Shown piece by piece: positions 15,938 to 25,721 of a DNA stretch of 57,533 nucleotides. Made by a program: the position numbers and the translations under genes. The DNA lies in NCBI GenBank assembly GCA_028689665.1, contig JAQVCR010000011.1:12426-69958 (forward strand), given 5' to 3'. The notes beneath the pieces are model-generated. The model saw nothing but the letters and a program-made list of their open reading frames with translations. It did not search any database and was not told where the DNA came from. This DNA comes from Muribaculaceae bacterium (GTDB lineage: Bacteria > Bacteroidota > Bacteroidia > Bacteroidales > Muribaculaceae). Positions within the stretch are counted from its first letter, which is position 1. Each line of letters starts with the position of its first letter.

Positions 15938-16399
15938 ATGAGATTCAATAATCTATTATATATAATAATTTTGTTGGCTGTATCGTCTATTGCTATAAAT
16001 GCTGGCACTGATAGGTTATCGAAATGTGCCATAACGAAACAAGTTGAGTCGGAACCGAGTCCGGAGAAATTTATAAATTCATTTTTCCATAAATATGTGT
16101 GGGGGAAATATACGCTTGACAGAAAATTGGCAAAAAAATATTTAACTACACGGCTAGCAAAACGATTGCTTAAAGATTATGCCGAAGAGTATGATGGTTG
16201 TGATGATTGTTTTGCGGTCTGGAATTTTCGTCCTTATGGCAATGATGGTGGCAATGATGATGGTGTTGTAAAAGTGGCAAAAATCAATAATACGAATTGG
16301 TATGCTGTAACACAACGCTATTGTGGCAAAATATTTGTTCTTAAAGTTAAACTAATAAAATCCGGAGATAGTTATAAGTTTGATCAAATTAAAGAGTAG
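15938..16399 (+). CDS. Secreted protein of unknown function
   Basis: This 153-aa protein has a signal peptide (about residues 1-22, ending at A-I-N-A-G) and no lipobox. The mature part has an aromatic-rich N-terminal helix (FINSFFHKYVWGKYT), then a Cys/Asp/Gly-rich middle (YDGCDDCF, NDGGNDDG) and C-terminal strands with F-V-L-K-V-K-L. The pattern is loosely like DUF3828 proteins, but this is weak. The gene stands alone between two terminators. Confidence 0.6.
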   Translation: MRFNNLLYIIILLAVSSIAINAGTDRLSKCAITKQVESEPSPEKFINSFFHKYVWGKYTLDRKLAKKYLTTRLAKRLLKDYAEEYDGCDDCFAVWNFRPYGNDGGNDDGVVKVAKINNTNWYAVTQRYCGKIFVLKVKLIKSGDSYKFDQIKE

Positions 16400-16441
16400 T
16401 TAATATTATATTGGTGGTTTACTAACATTACATATATATAT

Positions 16442-16472
16442 AGAAAAAGGAGCGAATCTTGCGATTTGCTCC
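16442..16472 (-). terminator. Terminator of rpsO
   Basis: The 10-bp stem (16449-16458 with 16463-16472, one G-T pair and a 4-nt loop) is followed on the minus strand by TTTTTCT. Confidence 0.85.
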
Positions 16473-16500
16473 TCTGTGTCTTGATAATAATCTGTGAAGA

Positions 16501-16776
16501 TTATTTTCTGATTCCGAGTTCTTTCTTTGCGATGATAGCACGGTAACGAGTGATGTCTTTTTTGATTAGATAATCAAGTAGACGACGACGTTTACCAACT
16601 AATATCTTAAGAGCTCTCTCAGTGCTATGGTCCTTGTGATTTAACTTCAAGTGTTCAGTTAAATGCGCGATACGGATTGAGAATAATGCTATCTGTGCTT
16701 CAGCTGAGCCAGTATCAGTATTGGACGCTCCGTAGGTCGCGAAGACCTCTTTTTTTTCTTCAGAATTTAAATGCAT
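16501..16776 (-). CDS. rpsO: 30S ribosomal protein S15
   Basis: At 91 aa this is S15, which binds the central domain of 16S rRNA early in 30S assembly. It shows the family core: tGSAEAQIALFSIRIAHLTEHL, LNHKDHSTERALKILVGKRRRLLDYL and a C-terminal RYRAIIAKKELGIRK. It is monocistronic, with a TAACTTTG box 39-46 bp upstream and a clean terminator. Confidence 0.98.
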   Translation of the reverse strand: MHLNSEEKKEVFATYGASNTDTGSAEAQIALFSIRIAHLTEHLKLNHKDHSTERALKILVGKRRRLLDYLIKKDITRYRAIIAKKELGIRK

Positions 16777-16814
16777 TCTTTCGACTTTTTATATGTTAAT
16801 AAAAATTTGGTTTG

Positions 16815-16822
16815 CAAAGTTA
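16815..16822 (-). promoter_or_regulatory. Promoter -7 box of rpsO
   Basis: TAACTTTG on the minus strand, giving a leader of about 30 nt. No clear -33 TTTG is present. Confidence 0.6.
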
Positions 16823-16915
16823 AGACTAATTTCTCTAAAATAAAAGCCTTTCATCTCTTTTTTTATTTATGTCTTTGATAATCTGTGCGATTAATGGCTT
16901 ATTCTATAATTAAAA

Positions 16916-19900
16916 TTATTTTATTGTCAATTTTTTACCTGCGCTGTGTGCTGTAAATTGAGGCGAATATTGGCTTTGAATGGTTGCAATTCCAAGATTA
17001 TAGCTACCATTGGCACTAATGGTAACATCGTAATATAATTTATAAGTTCCTTTTGGTAGGAAACTGATAAACATATTAGTGTTGTCATTATTTACTTCAC
17101 TATAAAAGCCAAGAGTGTCGCAGAAACGGTATCCCGAAATTTGGTCGATTGGTTCAAATGAAGCGCAACGTTCGTCGTTAATAGTAACATATTCCAGATC
17201 TTGAGCTGTCTTAATTGTAAGCATAACTCTCACTCTGTCGCCAACTTTGAATTTCTCGGTAGAGAGTAGTAGCTTGCCTTTTTTGTCATATAGCTCTTTG
17301 GTTATCGAAAGCCCATTAATCGAAGCTGCTTTAATTTGTGCCATTGGTGCTTGATATTGCCATATTAAAGCGCCCCAAGCCGGCGATTTACCTTCTCTAT
17401 TGATGCGTATTGTTTTGCCACTGCGCTCTTTTATTGTAGATGTGTAGTGCCCTGTGAATTTTGCCAAGCTAGAATTAGCAATCTGTTCGTTATCAATACT
17501 TATTATAGTGTTTGCTGATTTTTCCAGCCAATTGCTACCCGTAGTGAGTAAAGAATTAATTGCTTCGCAAGCCATACTCGAGTCGCCCCAGTCGGTAGTT
17601 TGCTTTTGTAATAATATCCATTCTCTAATTTTATCTATTGCACTGTCGTTACTATCTACTGTTGCAATAGCGCGAAGTAGGAGAGATGTGAGCGAAACTT
17701 TGCGATAGAAGGCATAGCTGCCTATTTGCAAATTATCCCAATACATTCCATTATTGCTTGTGCTTATGGCATTTTGTTTTAACGATTTAACTATATTTTT
17801 TGCTACGTCGTTTTTGTTATATTTAGCTAAAAGTATGGCTGCAAAAGCTCTATCGGCAATCTCCATCTTTTTCCAATTATTCTCGAAATATTGGATACCC
17901 TTTTCACTAAAGCTGTTTAGGGCTTCTGAACGAGGGATGTTATCATAAAACGCTCTTATATAGGCATAGTGGGCAAATTGGCTAAAGTCGTTTTTGATTT
18001 TCTGCTTATTATAACGATTTATAACTTCGGTATCGAGATATTTTACAGCATCAACTATCATTTTATTAAGCCTGCTTTCGGTTTTTATCAAGCCTGTATT
18101 ATACACATCACCAATCAATTCAAGCACAGTTGCGGTGGTGTAGTAAGAGCTTTTTCCATTCTCATACCAGCTCCACCCACCATCGTGCTGTTGCAATTTT
18201 GCAAGACGTTCAATGATTTCGTTTTTGCAACTTTCGATATAGCTGTCGTCGTATAGTTTAGCAATGCTTTGCATTTGCAGGGTCTGGCGCTGAGCATCGT
18301 TAAGCCAAGGCGAGTTTTGCAATTCGCTTATTTTCAACGAAGAGTTTTTCTCAAGCATAGAGATAAGAGCAGAATCTTTTGGCGTGTTGTTCCAATATTC
18401 GATTGCATCTTTAATTCGGCTGTCTTTATGGGCTATCCATTTAGCAACAAATATTGAATAAAGGCTGTGTGCAAGGTTGGTCGAAGTGCTTGCCGAAGAA
18501 TCAAATATCGATGGTAGGGCAGTAACGCACAGCCATGCAGGATCGTCGTAATAGTCGAGTGTAGCTGTGGCATTTGCCGGAATTTTAGGAACTATAAAAG
18601 AAATTTTATTTGTAGTTTCATTTAAATAGAAAGGCTTTGACTCTATCACCGGAGAAATCGAAGGTAATACGGGGATTATATTTTGCTCCCCATCTCCATA
18701 TCTGCCATTTGTTGCTTTTATTCTATATCCTAATATTGCAATTGTGTCGGGAATATTCCATGAAATTTGGCAACTTTCCTGCTTGTTTACTCCGATATTA
18801 AGAGAATAACTCTGAGAAAGGTAAATCTCATTATTCTCAGGGTTGAATAGCTCGATTATTGCATCACAATTCTGAATAGTATCGCTTGCATTAATCACAA
18901 CGGCATTAATTATTGAGCTGTCGCCTTGACGTAAGAATCGAGGTAGGTTTGGTTGTACCATAATTGGCTTACTTGCAACGAAATCGTGGGCTAAGTTGTG
19001 GGTAAGTAAATTCTTTGTATAAGATATTGTGCGAAGTCCCCACGTCGTATTATAGTTTGGGACATTGAATGATATTTCGATATTTCCGGCGTTGTCGGTT
19101 TTAAGAAATGGTTTCCAGAGAGCCACATTCAATTCTCCTATACGAGCTTCTACATTATCGAAATTTGTATCTTTGTTATTGTCAACAGCTTCACTGCTTT
19201 CGGCAAATGCACATTCTTCTATTACATTTGCCTCTTTATCAAACATTCCAAGCGAGGCATTAATTCCATACATTCGTTTGTGGAATAAATTGCCAAACAT
19301 ACTATTTCCGTACATATTGAATTGAGGTATTTCGATAGTGTTGGCAGCATATTTATTATCGAATATCTGATTATATGTGTTTGCTCTGAAAGAGTAGAAC
19401 GAATCATAAGAATACCACAGGCTTATTTGTCTTATCGGCATTATTGTGAAATCGAAAACGTTCTGTGTAATTTTATCGACTGCGATATTGTAGATATTAA
19501 GTATTGTAGCGGCTTGCAAGGGTAGATTGTTTTGGTTGGTAAATCTAAATTTCCAATTTTCAACATCTCCTGCCGTAACTTTGTCGCGAAATGATTCTAT
19601 TACTACACCTAGTTTGTCGGGCTTAATGCGTGGAATTATAATAATACTTTTACTAGTAATCTTATAATCTTTTACCGTGAATAAATTTAGTGTTATTGGC
19701 TGTGATATGTCGTCGGCTATGTTATAAATAAATTTATTCATACCTGCTTCAAATTTTATCCACCCCGAATTAATAATTTTGTCGTCGGTATATGCGGTGT
19801 AGTAGATATAGCTTTGTGTGTCGCTGGCAAGGATTATTATCGCTTTATCGTTGCTTGCTTCTATTCTGTTGATAGGTATCCATAAAGGCGAGCTAATAGG

Positions 19901-22324
19901 TGATTCGCTATCACTATTGCGATATAGTACGATGGTTTCTATTAGTTTATTTTGTTTTTCAGTTCCTATAATATTCGCCATTAAGGTATATTTTCCCGAT
20001 TTCAATGTGCTAAAATCAAGGGCGGTAACTCCCGGTGTGAATGCGCCGGTAAATACGGTGTCGTTAGCTTCATTTATGAGTTGTAATTTGCATTCTTTCT
20101 TCTCTTCGTTTGTCGATTCATATTTAATTGGCAATATGATAGGATTAGAGACTTCAAAATTCATTTCATTGAGCGATAATTTGCTATAATTACCTATAAT
20201 AAAACTTGTAGATGCACTTTGAGTCTCTCCTGCAACCGATGTTACCATTGCTTCTATGCCATAGCTGTAAAAATCGTCCGTATTTCCAATTGAGTCTTTG
20301 GGAATTTCTAATTCAAAAAGTCCTTCATCATTTGTTGTGCATTCAAATGTTGCTAATACTTCGGCATCTCTAGGACTGAAAAAACGCCAGAAATCCCAAA
20401 TGTCTTGTGATAGCGTGATAGTTACTTTGTTGTCAACAAGAGGAACTTGCGAGAATGTAATTGCTTTACCTTTGATGATTATAGGCGCATTTTCTTGATA
20501 GCTCGATTGCTCGTCGATAATCTCGACCGAAAATGTTGGTAATTTATATGGTGCTACTTCAAAATCTTTTGAACCTTCCCATTCGTCTTTCGAGTCTTCA
20601 ATTTCTATCGAATATTCTCCTTTAAGCCCCGTCTTTGGTATAACAAACGATGAGGCAATTCGTCCGTATTCATCACTTTGCAATGCTATGCTGTCGATTC
20701 TATTAAAGTTGCTATCGATTAGATAGGCAGTTAATTGTAATCCTTCTATGGCTTTTTCGCAATGGGCGATGCCGACAAAATTTACTGTTTCGCCGGGACG
20801 ATATACAGCCAAGTCGGTAAAAATTGTTATTCCTTTACTTGGCTTTTTATTGCTGTCAAAATAATTAAGGTTAATCTTGTCGTTATATTTGTCTTTGCCT
20901 TTCTGTATGTTTATACAGTTAGTTCTATTGTTATTAATATCAAGAGTTCCGTCTTTGCCGGTCTTACAGCGTTGTATTATTTTATCGTCAGTATCAATTA
21001 ATGAAATCTCAACTCCTTTTATCGGCTTTCCACTTTTTCCGTCGCTTACAATAATTCGTTTAGTACCGGGAACTCCTTCTACAATTGTAGTTGATAGGTC
21101 GGTTATTATAATTGTAGAACTCGGCTTGCTTTCAATTTCTTTTCCTGTTTTATTGTAGGCGATTGTGGCAGTGTATATACCATACTTCTGAGGCTTAAAT
21201 TTAATTTGAGTCGTATTATTAAAAGGGATATCCCCCTTTGGCACAGTAATGTGAATGGAGTCGATAAAATCCATTTTCTGTATATCGTATGGCTGATTCT
21301 TATTATTATCGGGCAAGTGATAAAGACGAATAATAGCATTTGTAATATTTGTTGTATTTACATCAAATGTTATTGAATCGTGCGACGAAAATACTCCTGT
21401 GTTTTCCAATGATGCTTCGATATTGCATAGATTATTAATCATTGCTTGAATTTTCTGCATAAACGGATAGTACGGGAAGCGGGCTTTAAATTGCGTTAAA
21501 AGCGTGTAAAAGGCTTGTTGATGCTCTTTGCCTGCGCTAATCTTCTCAAGAATTAGCCCTGAATATTGGTTGTCGCTATATTGATTATATAGCTTCACAT
21601 AGTTTTCAAATGTATTATTATAGTCCTGCTTAGTTTTGATGCTTATAATTACAGGAATATTATCTTTATTTAGCTCGAGTAATTGAGCTGTGATGTTGTT
21701 AATTAGTTTGGTGGTGTTATTTTTCCATCTGTAATCATTTAAAATATCAATAGCATTATTGGCTAAGAAGTCGTAAACGGTAGGGTAGAACATTTCTCCA
21801 TATTCATTAAATGATAGCGAATTTTTATATTCTGTAATAGATGAAGTCGCTGTTATTTCTTTGTTCTCAAGGCTTCTAGATATTAATTCTTTTATTTTAT
21901 TAGTAATTTGCTCATTGCTCCATTCATTAATGTCGGCTGGCAATGATTCGGTGCTTTCGGTGCGGTTAGAGAAAGTGTAATAATTGTGATTATAATAATC
22001 ATTGTAAACAATGGCTTCGAATGAGAGAAGAATATTTTTTGTATTAATATTCTTTTCTCTTACCACGAATTCTTCAATTTTATTGATAATATCGGCAATA
22101 TAATCGTTAGATTTATTGCTTTTAGCAATAGAATATTGCACCAATGCAGGTATTAATTCATTAGAGTTATCGGCATGCTTAATATTAAGCATGATGCTGT
22201 CGGCATGAGCTATGACATCGTCGGGGTAAGCAAAATCGGGCTTGTAGGTATTCATTGAAGTTGTGGTGAAGGTTAGTGTGCTGATTATAAGTAATATAAT
22301 TAAAGAATAAATTGCTTTTTTCAT
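16916..22324 (-). CDS. Large alpha-2-macroglobulin family protein without thioester
   Basis: This 1802-aa protein has a signal peptide (MKKAIYSLIILLIISTLTF) and no lipobox, so it is probably periplasmic or surface-associated. A transthyretin-like segment (SGKPIKGVEISLID) precedes an MG2 domain (DLAVYRPGETVNFVG). Downstream are the A2M signature ALWKPFLKTDNAGNIEISFNV and an alpha-helical toroid with QQHDGGWSWYENG. Bacterial relatives are thought to trap proteases, but the CxEQ thioester is absent: the expected site reads ASTSTNLAHSLYSIF. The start at 22324 is chosen for the signal peptide. No penicillin-binding-protein partner is adjacent. Confidence 0.9.
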   Translation of the reverse strand: MKKAIYSLIILLIISTLTFTTTSMNTYKPDFAYPDDVIAHADSIMLNIKHADNSNELIPALVQYSIAKSNKSNDYIADIINKIEEFVVREKNINTKNILLSFEAIVYNDYYNHNYYTFSNRTESTESLPADINEWSNEQITNKIKELISRSLENKEITATSSITEYKNSLSFNEYGEMFYPTVYDFLANNAIDILNDYRWKNNTTKLINNITAQLLELNKDNIPVIISIKTKQDYNNTFENYVKLYNQYSDNQYSGLILEKISAGKEHQQAFYTLLTQFKARFPYYPFMQKIQAMINNLCNIEASLENTGVFSSHDSITFDVNTTNITNAIIRLYHLPDNNKNQPYDIQKMDFIDSIHITVPKGDIPFNNTTQIKFKPQKYGIYTATIAYNKTGKEIESKPSSTIIITDLSTTIVEGVPGTKRIIVSDGKSGKPIKGVEISLIDTDDKIIQRCKTGKDGTLDINNNRTNCINIQKGKDKYNDKINLNYFDSNKKPSKGITIFTDLAVYRPGETVNFVGIAHCEKAIEGLQLTAYLIDSNFNRIDSIALQSDEYGRIASSFVIPKTGLKGEYSIEIEDSKDEWEGSKDFEVAPYKLPTFSVEIIDEQSSYQENAPIIIKGKAITFSQVPLVDNKVTITLSQDIWDFWRFFSPRDAEVLATFECTTNDEGLFELEIPKDSIGNTDDFYSYGIEAMVTSVAGETQSASTSFIIGNYSKLSLNEMNFEVSNPIILPIKYESTNEEKKECKLQLINEANDTVFTGAFTPGVTALDFSTLKSGKYTLMANIIGTEKQNKLIETIVLYRNSDSESPISSPLWIPINRIEASNDKAIIILASDTQSYIYYTAYTDDKIINSGWIKFEAGMNKFIYNIADDISQPITLNLFTVKDYKITSKSIIIIPRIKPDKLGVVIESFRDKVTAGDVENWKFRFTNQNNLPLQAATILNIYNIAVDKITQNVFDFTIMPIRQISLWYSYDSFYSFRANTYNQIFDNKYAANTIEIPQFNMYGNSMFGNLFHKRMYGINASLGMFDKEANVIEECAFAESSEAVDNNKDTNFDNVEARIGELNVALWKPFLKTDNAGNIEISFNVPNYNTTWGLRTISYTKNLLTHNLAHDFVASKPIMVQPNLPRFLRQGDSSIINAVVINASDTIQNCDAIIELFNPENNEIYLSQSYSLNIGVNKQESCQISWNIPDTIAILGYRIKATNGRYGDGEQNIIPVLPSISPVIESKPFYLNETTNKISFIVPKIPANATATLDYYDDPAWLCVTALPSIFDSSASTSTNLAHSLYSIFVAKWIAHKDSRIKDAIEYWNNTPKDSALISMLEKNSSLKISELQNSPWLNDAQRQTLQMQSIAKLYDDSYIESCKNEIIERLAKLQQHDGGWSWYENGKSSYYTTATVLELIGDVYNTGLIKTESRLNKMIVDAVKYLDTEVINRYNKQKIKNDFSQFAHYAYIRAFYDNIPRSEALNSFSEKGIQYFENNWKKMEIADRAFAAILLAKYNKNDVAKNIVKSLKQNAISTSNNGMYWDNLQIGSYAFYRKVSLTSLLLRAIATVDSNDSAIDKIREWILLQKQTTDWGDSSMACEAINSLLTTGSNWLEKSANTIISIDNEQIANSSLAKFTGHYTSTIKERSGKTIRINREGKSPAWGALIWQYQAPMAQIKAASINGLSITKELYDKKGKLLLSTEKFKVGDRVRVMLTIKTAQDLEYVTINDERCASFEPIDQISGYRFCDTLGFYSEVNNDNTNMFISFLPKGTYKLYYDVTISANGSYNLGIATIQSQYSPQFTAHSAGKKLTIK

Positions 22325-22347
22325 ATTGTTTGTGTTTAAATAATAAT

Positions 22348-22378
22348 GCAAGTTAGATAAAAAAGTACCAAATCCAAA
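22348..22378 (-). promoter_or_regulatory. Variant promoter of the macroglobulin gene
   Basis: On the minus strand TTTG (22378-22375) is followed after 19 bp by TAACTTGC (22355-22348), one T short of the usual -7 box. The same variant appears before rmlB. Confidence 0.45.
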
Positions 22379-22449
22379 ATAATAAGTTGATTATTTCAGA
22401 CAATGTTTAGCAAATCATATTATATGAAATGGTGATGGCTGACAATACA

Positions 22450-23148
22450 TTATAGCTGTGCTGCCGCAAGCGAAAAAGCCGAGATTTTTATGTCTTTGTA
22501 TTTCGATTTAAATTCTTTGGCAGCCGACACTAATGTGGAGCCGGTTGTGATAACATCGTCGACGATTAATATATGTTTTCCTTCAAGTGATTCTGACGCT
22601 GCTATTTCAAAAATATCGAGAGTGTTCTGCCACCGTTCATACAGCCCTTTATGTGTCTGTGTGGCATGTGGTATTCTAGCTTTGAGGTATGTTTTCATTT
22701 CAATTCCGGTAGCTCTCGATATTCCTTGAGCCACATATTCACTTTGGTTATATCCTCGTTCACCTTTTTTAGTATAATGCAGTGGGATAGGAATGATATA
22801 GTCGATTCCGTCGAAATAATTAGTCGATGCTATTGGTAGTGTTAATTTCCACGCCAGCCATTCTGCCATAGGGGGGCGGTTGCGATATTTTATGTCGTGC
22901 AGAATATTGGCATAGGGCGACGATTTTGTGTAGAAAAATAACGATGAGGCATGTTCTATCTCTACTTTTCCCGCAAAGAGTTGTTCCGCTTTGTTAAATT
23001 CAATTTCGTTGAAACGTGTGAGCGGAATATCGGTCATACACCCGATGCAGATATATGGCTCTTGGTAGCCCAGAGTAGTGCCACATACCGGGCAACTTCG
23101 AGGAAACAATAGATCAATAAAGCATTGTCTGATGTCTTTAATATTCAT
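22450..23148 (-). CDS. ComF family phosphoribosyltransferase-like protein
   Basis: This 232-aa protein has an N-terminal zinc-finger-like CPVC...CIGC pair (near residues 14-33) and a C-terminal PRTase core with ILIVDDVITTGSTL, as in ComF/GntX. Relatives aid DNA uptake during transformation, but in Bacteroidetes the role is not settled. The start at 23148 overlaps the recX 3' end by 11 bases; a start at 23166 is also possible. It is the last gene of prmC-recX-comF. Confidence 0.9.
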   Translation of the reverse strand: MNIKDIRQCFIDLLFPRSCPVCGTTLGYQEPYICIGCMTDIPLTRFNEIEFNKAEQLFAGKVEIEHASSLFFYTKSSPYANILHDIKYRNRPPMAEWLAWKLTLPIASTNYFDGIDYIIPIPLHYTKKGERGYNQSEYVAQGISRATGIEMKTYLKARIPHATQTHKGLYERWQNTLDIFEIAASESLEGKHILIVDDVITTGSTLVSAAKEFKSKYKDIKISAFSLAAAQL

Positions 23149-23614
23149 CGTCGTCGGAGAATTCAAGAATTTTATTAATATTTTTCAGCACAAGAGATGA
23201 TTCAAACCCACGAGATATTCCAAAACGATATAGTGATGCACGTGCTTTTGCCGGCTCTTTCCCTTTAAGTGTGCGAGCTTTGATACGCATAATTGTGATT
23301 GCTTGCTCGGCGTATTCATCATCATTGATTTCGCACAGGCAACCATCAATAATATCAGCCGGTATGCGCTTTTGCTTTAGAGCAAAGCGAATTTTCATTT
23401 TCCCCCAGCCTTGAAAACGTGATTTATCGCGACAGAAAGCGGCGCAGAATCGAGCATCGTCGATAAATTTCTCAGATATTAGATTCTCTATAATTGTAGG
23501 TATATCCTCAGTATTCACGTCCCAGTGTCGCATCTTCTCGGCAATATCGTGTGAGCATTGTTCGCCTCGCGAGCATAATGCTCCGGCTTTTAGGTAGGCT
23601 TCTTTTGCTGTCAT
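23138..23614 (-). CDS. recX: Regulatory protein RecX
   Basis: This 158-aa protein is built from tandem three-helix RecX repeats (C-S-R-G-E-Q-C-S-H-D-I near residues 13-23, the ENLISEKFIDDARFCAAF segment, and a C-terminal repeat). RecX binds RecA filaments and inhibits recombinase activity. It lies two bases after prmC and overlaps comF, so the three genes form one operon. Confidence 0.9.
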   Translation of the reverse strand: MTAKEAYLKAGALCSRGEQCSHDIAEKMRHWDVNTEDIPTIIENLISEKFIDDARFCAAFCRDKSRFQGWGKMKIRFALKQKRIPADIIDGCLCEINDDEYAEQAITIMRIKARTLKGKEPAKARASLYRFGISRGFESSLVLKNINKILEFSDDDEY

Positions 23615-23616
23615 AT

Positions 23617-24459
23617 CTATTTTTTTAATGCTATCACAAATCGAGGCATTGAATGTATATCTTTAATTATCTCAATATTTATATATCCTTTGTCGCTAAG
23701 CATCGAGGCTACTTCTTTTGAATATAGGCTGTTGATTTCAAAGTATAACCAGCCTTTGCTATTTAGTGCTTTTGTGCCATAGTCGGCAATTGCTCGATAG
23801 AATAACAGAGGGTCGCTGTCGGGGACAAATAACGCACTATGTGGCTCATAATCCAGCACGTTTTTATCCATATTTATTTTTTCGTTGTCGCAGATATATG
23901 GAGGATTGCTTACAATTATGTTATAATTTTCATTGTGCGAATCATTATAATTTAGAATGTCGGCATTGATGAAATTCACTTTTGCGTGAAGTCTTTCGCC
24001 ATTCGATTTAGCCACGTCGATAGCTTTATCCGAAATATCAATCGCATCTACTTGAGCAAAACGTAATGCCAAAGCAAGCGAGATAGCTATGCAGCCACTA
24101 CCCGTGCCAATGTCAAGCACTCGCAAATCGCTCTCTTTATTTTGCTTCACTATGAAATCTATAAGCTCTTCGGTCTCCGGACGAGGAATTAGCGTGTCGG
24201 GAGTAACTTTAAAACGATGACCATAGAAATATGTTTCACCAAAAATATATTGTATGGGGCGGCGTTTTATTAAATCTTGCACTACATTCTCGATTTTTGC
24301 ACGCATAAAATCAGACAATTTGTTATCTTTGTGAAGAATTATATCGACTGTTGAGTAGTTTAGCAACTCCTCAAAGATAATCTTAATGAAACTCTCTATT
24401 TCGCCTTTATCATAATATGGCGTGAGTGATTTTCTGATTTTATCTAAAGTATCTTTCAT
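23617..24459 (-). CDS. prmC: Peptide chain release factor N5-glutamine methyltransferase
   Basis: PrmC methylates the GGQ glutamine of release factors RF1 and RF2 using SAM. The 280-aa protein has the N-terminal helical substrate domain, the SAM-binding motif LDIGTGSGCIAISLA (near residues 116-130), and the catalytic NPPY (VSNPPYICDN, near 186). Preceding RRPIQYIFGETYFYG is also family-typical. It is first in the prmC-recX-comF operon, divergent from ribD. Confidence 0.95.
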   Translation of the reverse strand: MKDTLDKIRKSLTPYYDKGEIESFIKIIFEELLNYSTVDIILHKDNKLSDFMRAKIENVVQDLIKRRPIQYIFGETYFYGHRFKVTPDTLIPRPETEELIDFIVKQNKESDLRVLDIGTGSGCIAISLALALRFAQVDAIDISDKAIDVAKSNGERLHAKVNFINADILNYNDSHNENYNIIVSNPPYICDNEKINMDKNVLDYEPHSALFVPDSDPLLFYRAIADYGTKALNSKGWLYFEINSLYSKEVASMLSDKGYINIEIIKDIHSMPRFVIALKK

Positions 24460-24464
24460 AATTA

Positions 24465-24472
24465 CAAAGATA
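24465..24472 (-). promoter_or_regulatory. Promoter -7 box of prmC-recX-comF
   Basis: TATCTTTG on the minus strand lies 6 bp before the prmC start codon, so the transcript would have almost no 5' leader. Confidence 0.5.
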
Positions 24473-24497
24473 ACAATTAATATTCTTTTTTTATTAT

Positions 24498-25565
24498 ATG
24501 ACCGACGAAGATTTTATGGCTCGAGCATTGCAGCTCGCAAGACTTGGAGAATATAGCGTGTCGCCTAATCCTATGGTGGGCGCAGTCGTAGTGTGTGATG
24601 GCAAAATAATAGGTGAGGGCTACCATCGGTGCTATGGCAAGGCGCATGCCGAAGTTAATGCTATTGCTTCGGTTGCCGATCGTTCGCTGCTTGCTAAGAG
24701 TGTGATATATGTTACTCTCGAGCCTTGCTCGCATTATGGAAAGACTCCGCCATGTGCCGAACTTATAATAAACAGTGGTATTAAAAATGTAATTGTTGGA
24801 GCGTTAGACCCTTTTGAGAAGGTGAGAGGACGAGGTGTGGAGATGCTTAGAAAATCCGGAATATCGGTGAAAACAGGAGTTCTGGAAGCTGAGTGCAAAG
24901 CTGTTAATCGTCGCTTTATGACTGCACATATTAAACAGCGACCTTTCGTTTGTCTTAAATGGGCTCAAAGTGCCGATGGCTTTATAGCCCGACTTTCGGA
25001 CAATGGTGTGCCTTATCCGATAGCATTTTCAAGCAAAATCACGAAAACACTAATGCACTGCGAGCGAGCAAAATATGATGCGATAATGGTTGGCTCGAAT
25101 ACTGTAGTAGCCGATAATCCCACATTGACTGTGCGTCGTTGGTGTGGAAATAACCCTTTGCGTGTGGTATTAGATCGTCGAGAGATAATCCCACTGAATA
25201 GTAATGTCTTTAATAGCGAAGCTAAAACATTAGTGTTTGGTAATAGCGATAAATATCACATAGAATCAGAAAATGTGGATTATTGCAAAATAGATAATAG
25301 TGTGAAGAATATTATAGATTTCATATTAGCCGAACTTTATTCTCGCAATATATCAAGTCTGATGGTTGAAGGAGGCGCAGAATTATTATCAAAATTTATT
25401 GAAGCAGATAGTTGGGATTGCGCCAGAATTGAAAAATCACCGCTCAAAATCGAGAAAGGAGTAGCAGCACCCATAATAAAAGGTGTTATAACAAATGTAG
25501 AAAAGCATTCAGAAAACATAATTTGCCATATAAATCATAGCCAAAATCATAAAAAAGCGATATAA
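24498..25565 (+). CDS. ribD: Bifunctional riboflavin biosynthesis deaminase/reductase
   Basis: RibD deaminates the pyrimidine formed from GTP and then reduces its ribosyl chain in riboflavin synthesis. The 355-aa protein has the zinc deaminase site His50, Glu52, Cys77 and Cys86 (HAE and PCSHYGKTPPC). The C-terminal reductase domain includes FVCLKWAQSADGFIA and SLMVEGGAELLSKFI. Length is normal. It is divergent from prmC across a 38-bp gap, the usual Bacteroidetes layout. Confidence 0.95.
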   Translation: MTDEDFMARALQLARLGEYSVSPNPMVGAVVVCDGKIIGEGYHRCYGKAHAEVNAIASVADRSLLAKSVIYVTLEPCSHYGKTPPCAELIINSGIKNVIVGALDPFEKVRGRGVEMLRKSGISVKTGVLEAECKAVNRRFMTAHIKQRPFVCLKWAQSADGFIARLSDNGVPYPIAFSSKITKTLMHCERAKYDAIMVGSNTVVADNPTLTVRRWCGNNPLRVVLDRREIIPLNSNVFNSEAKTLVFGNSDKYHIESENVDYCKIDNSVKNIIDFILAELYSRNISSLMVEGGAELLSKFIEADSWDCARIEKSPLKIEKGVAAPIIKGVITNVEKHSENIICHINHSQNHKKAI

Positions 25566-25688
25566 TTATGCTTAATGTCCTTTTTGTTATGCGAATATTG
25601 ATATGAAATATTAATTTTACAGCGAATTCAAATAGAATAAATTCTATAAAAAGAAATAAATCATACACCGCTATTAAGGATTTTATTG

Positions 25689-25696
25689 TAAATTTG
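25689..25696 (+). promoter_or_regulatory. Promoter -7 box of the DUF6242 gene
   Basis: TAAATTTG lies 26 bp before the start codon at 25722. No clear -33 TTTG was seen. Confidence 0.55.
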
Positions 25697-25721
25697 CGGT
25701 TTAATAAAGAAAATCGAAAGA

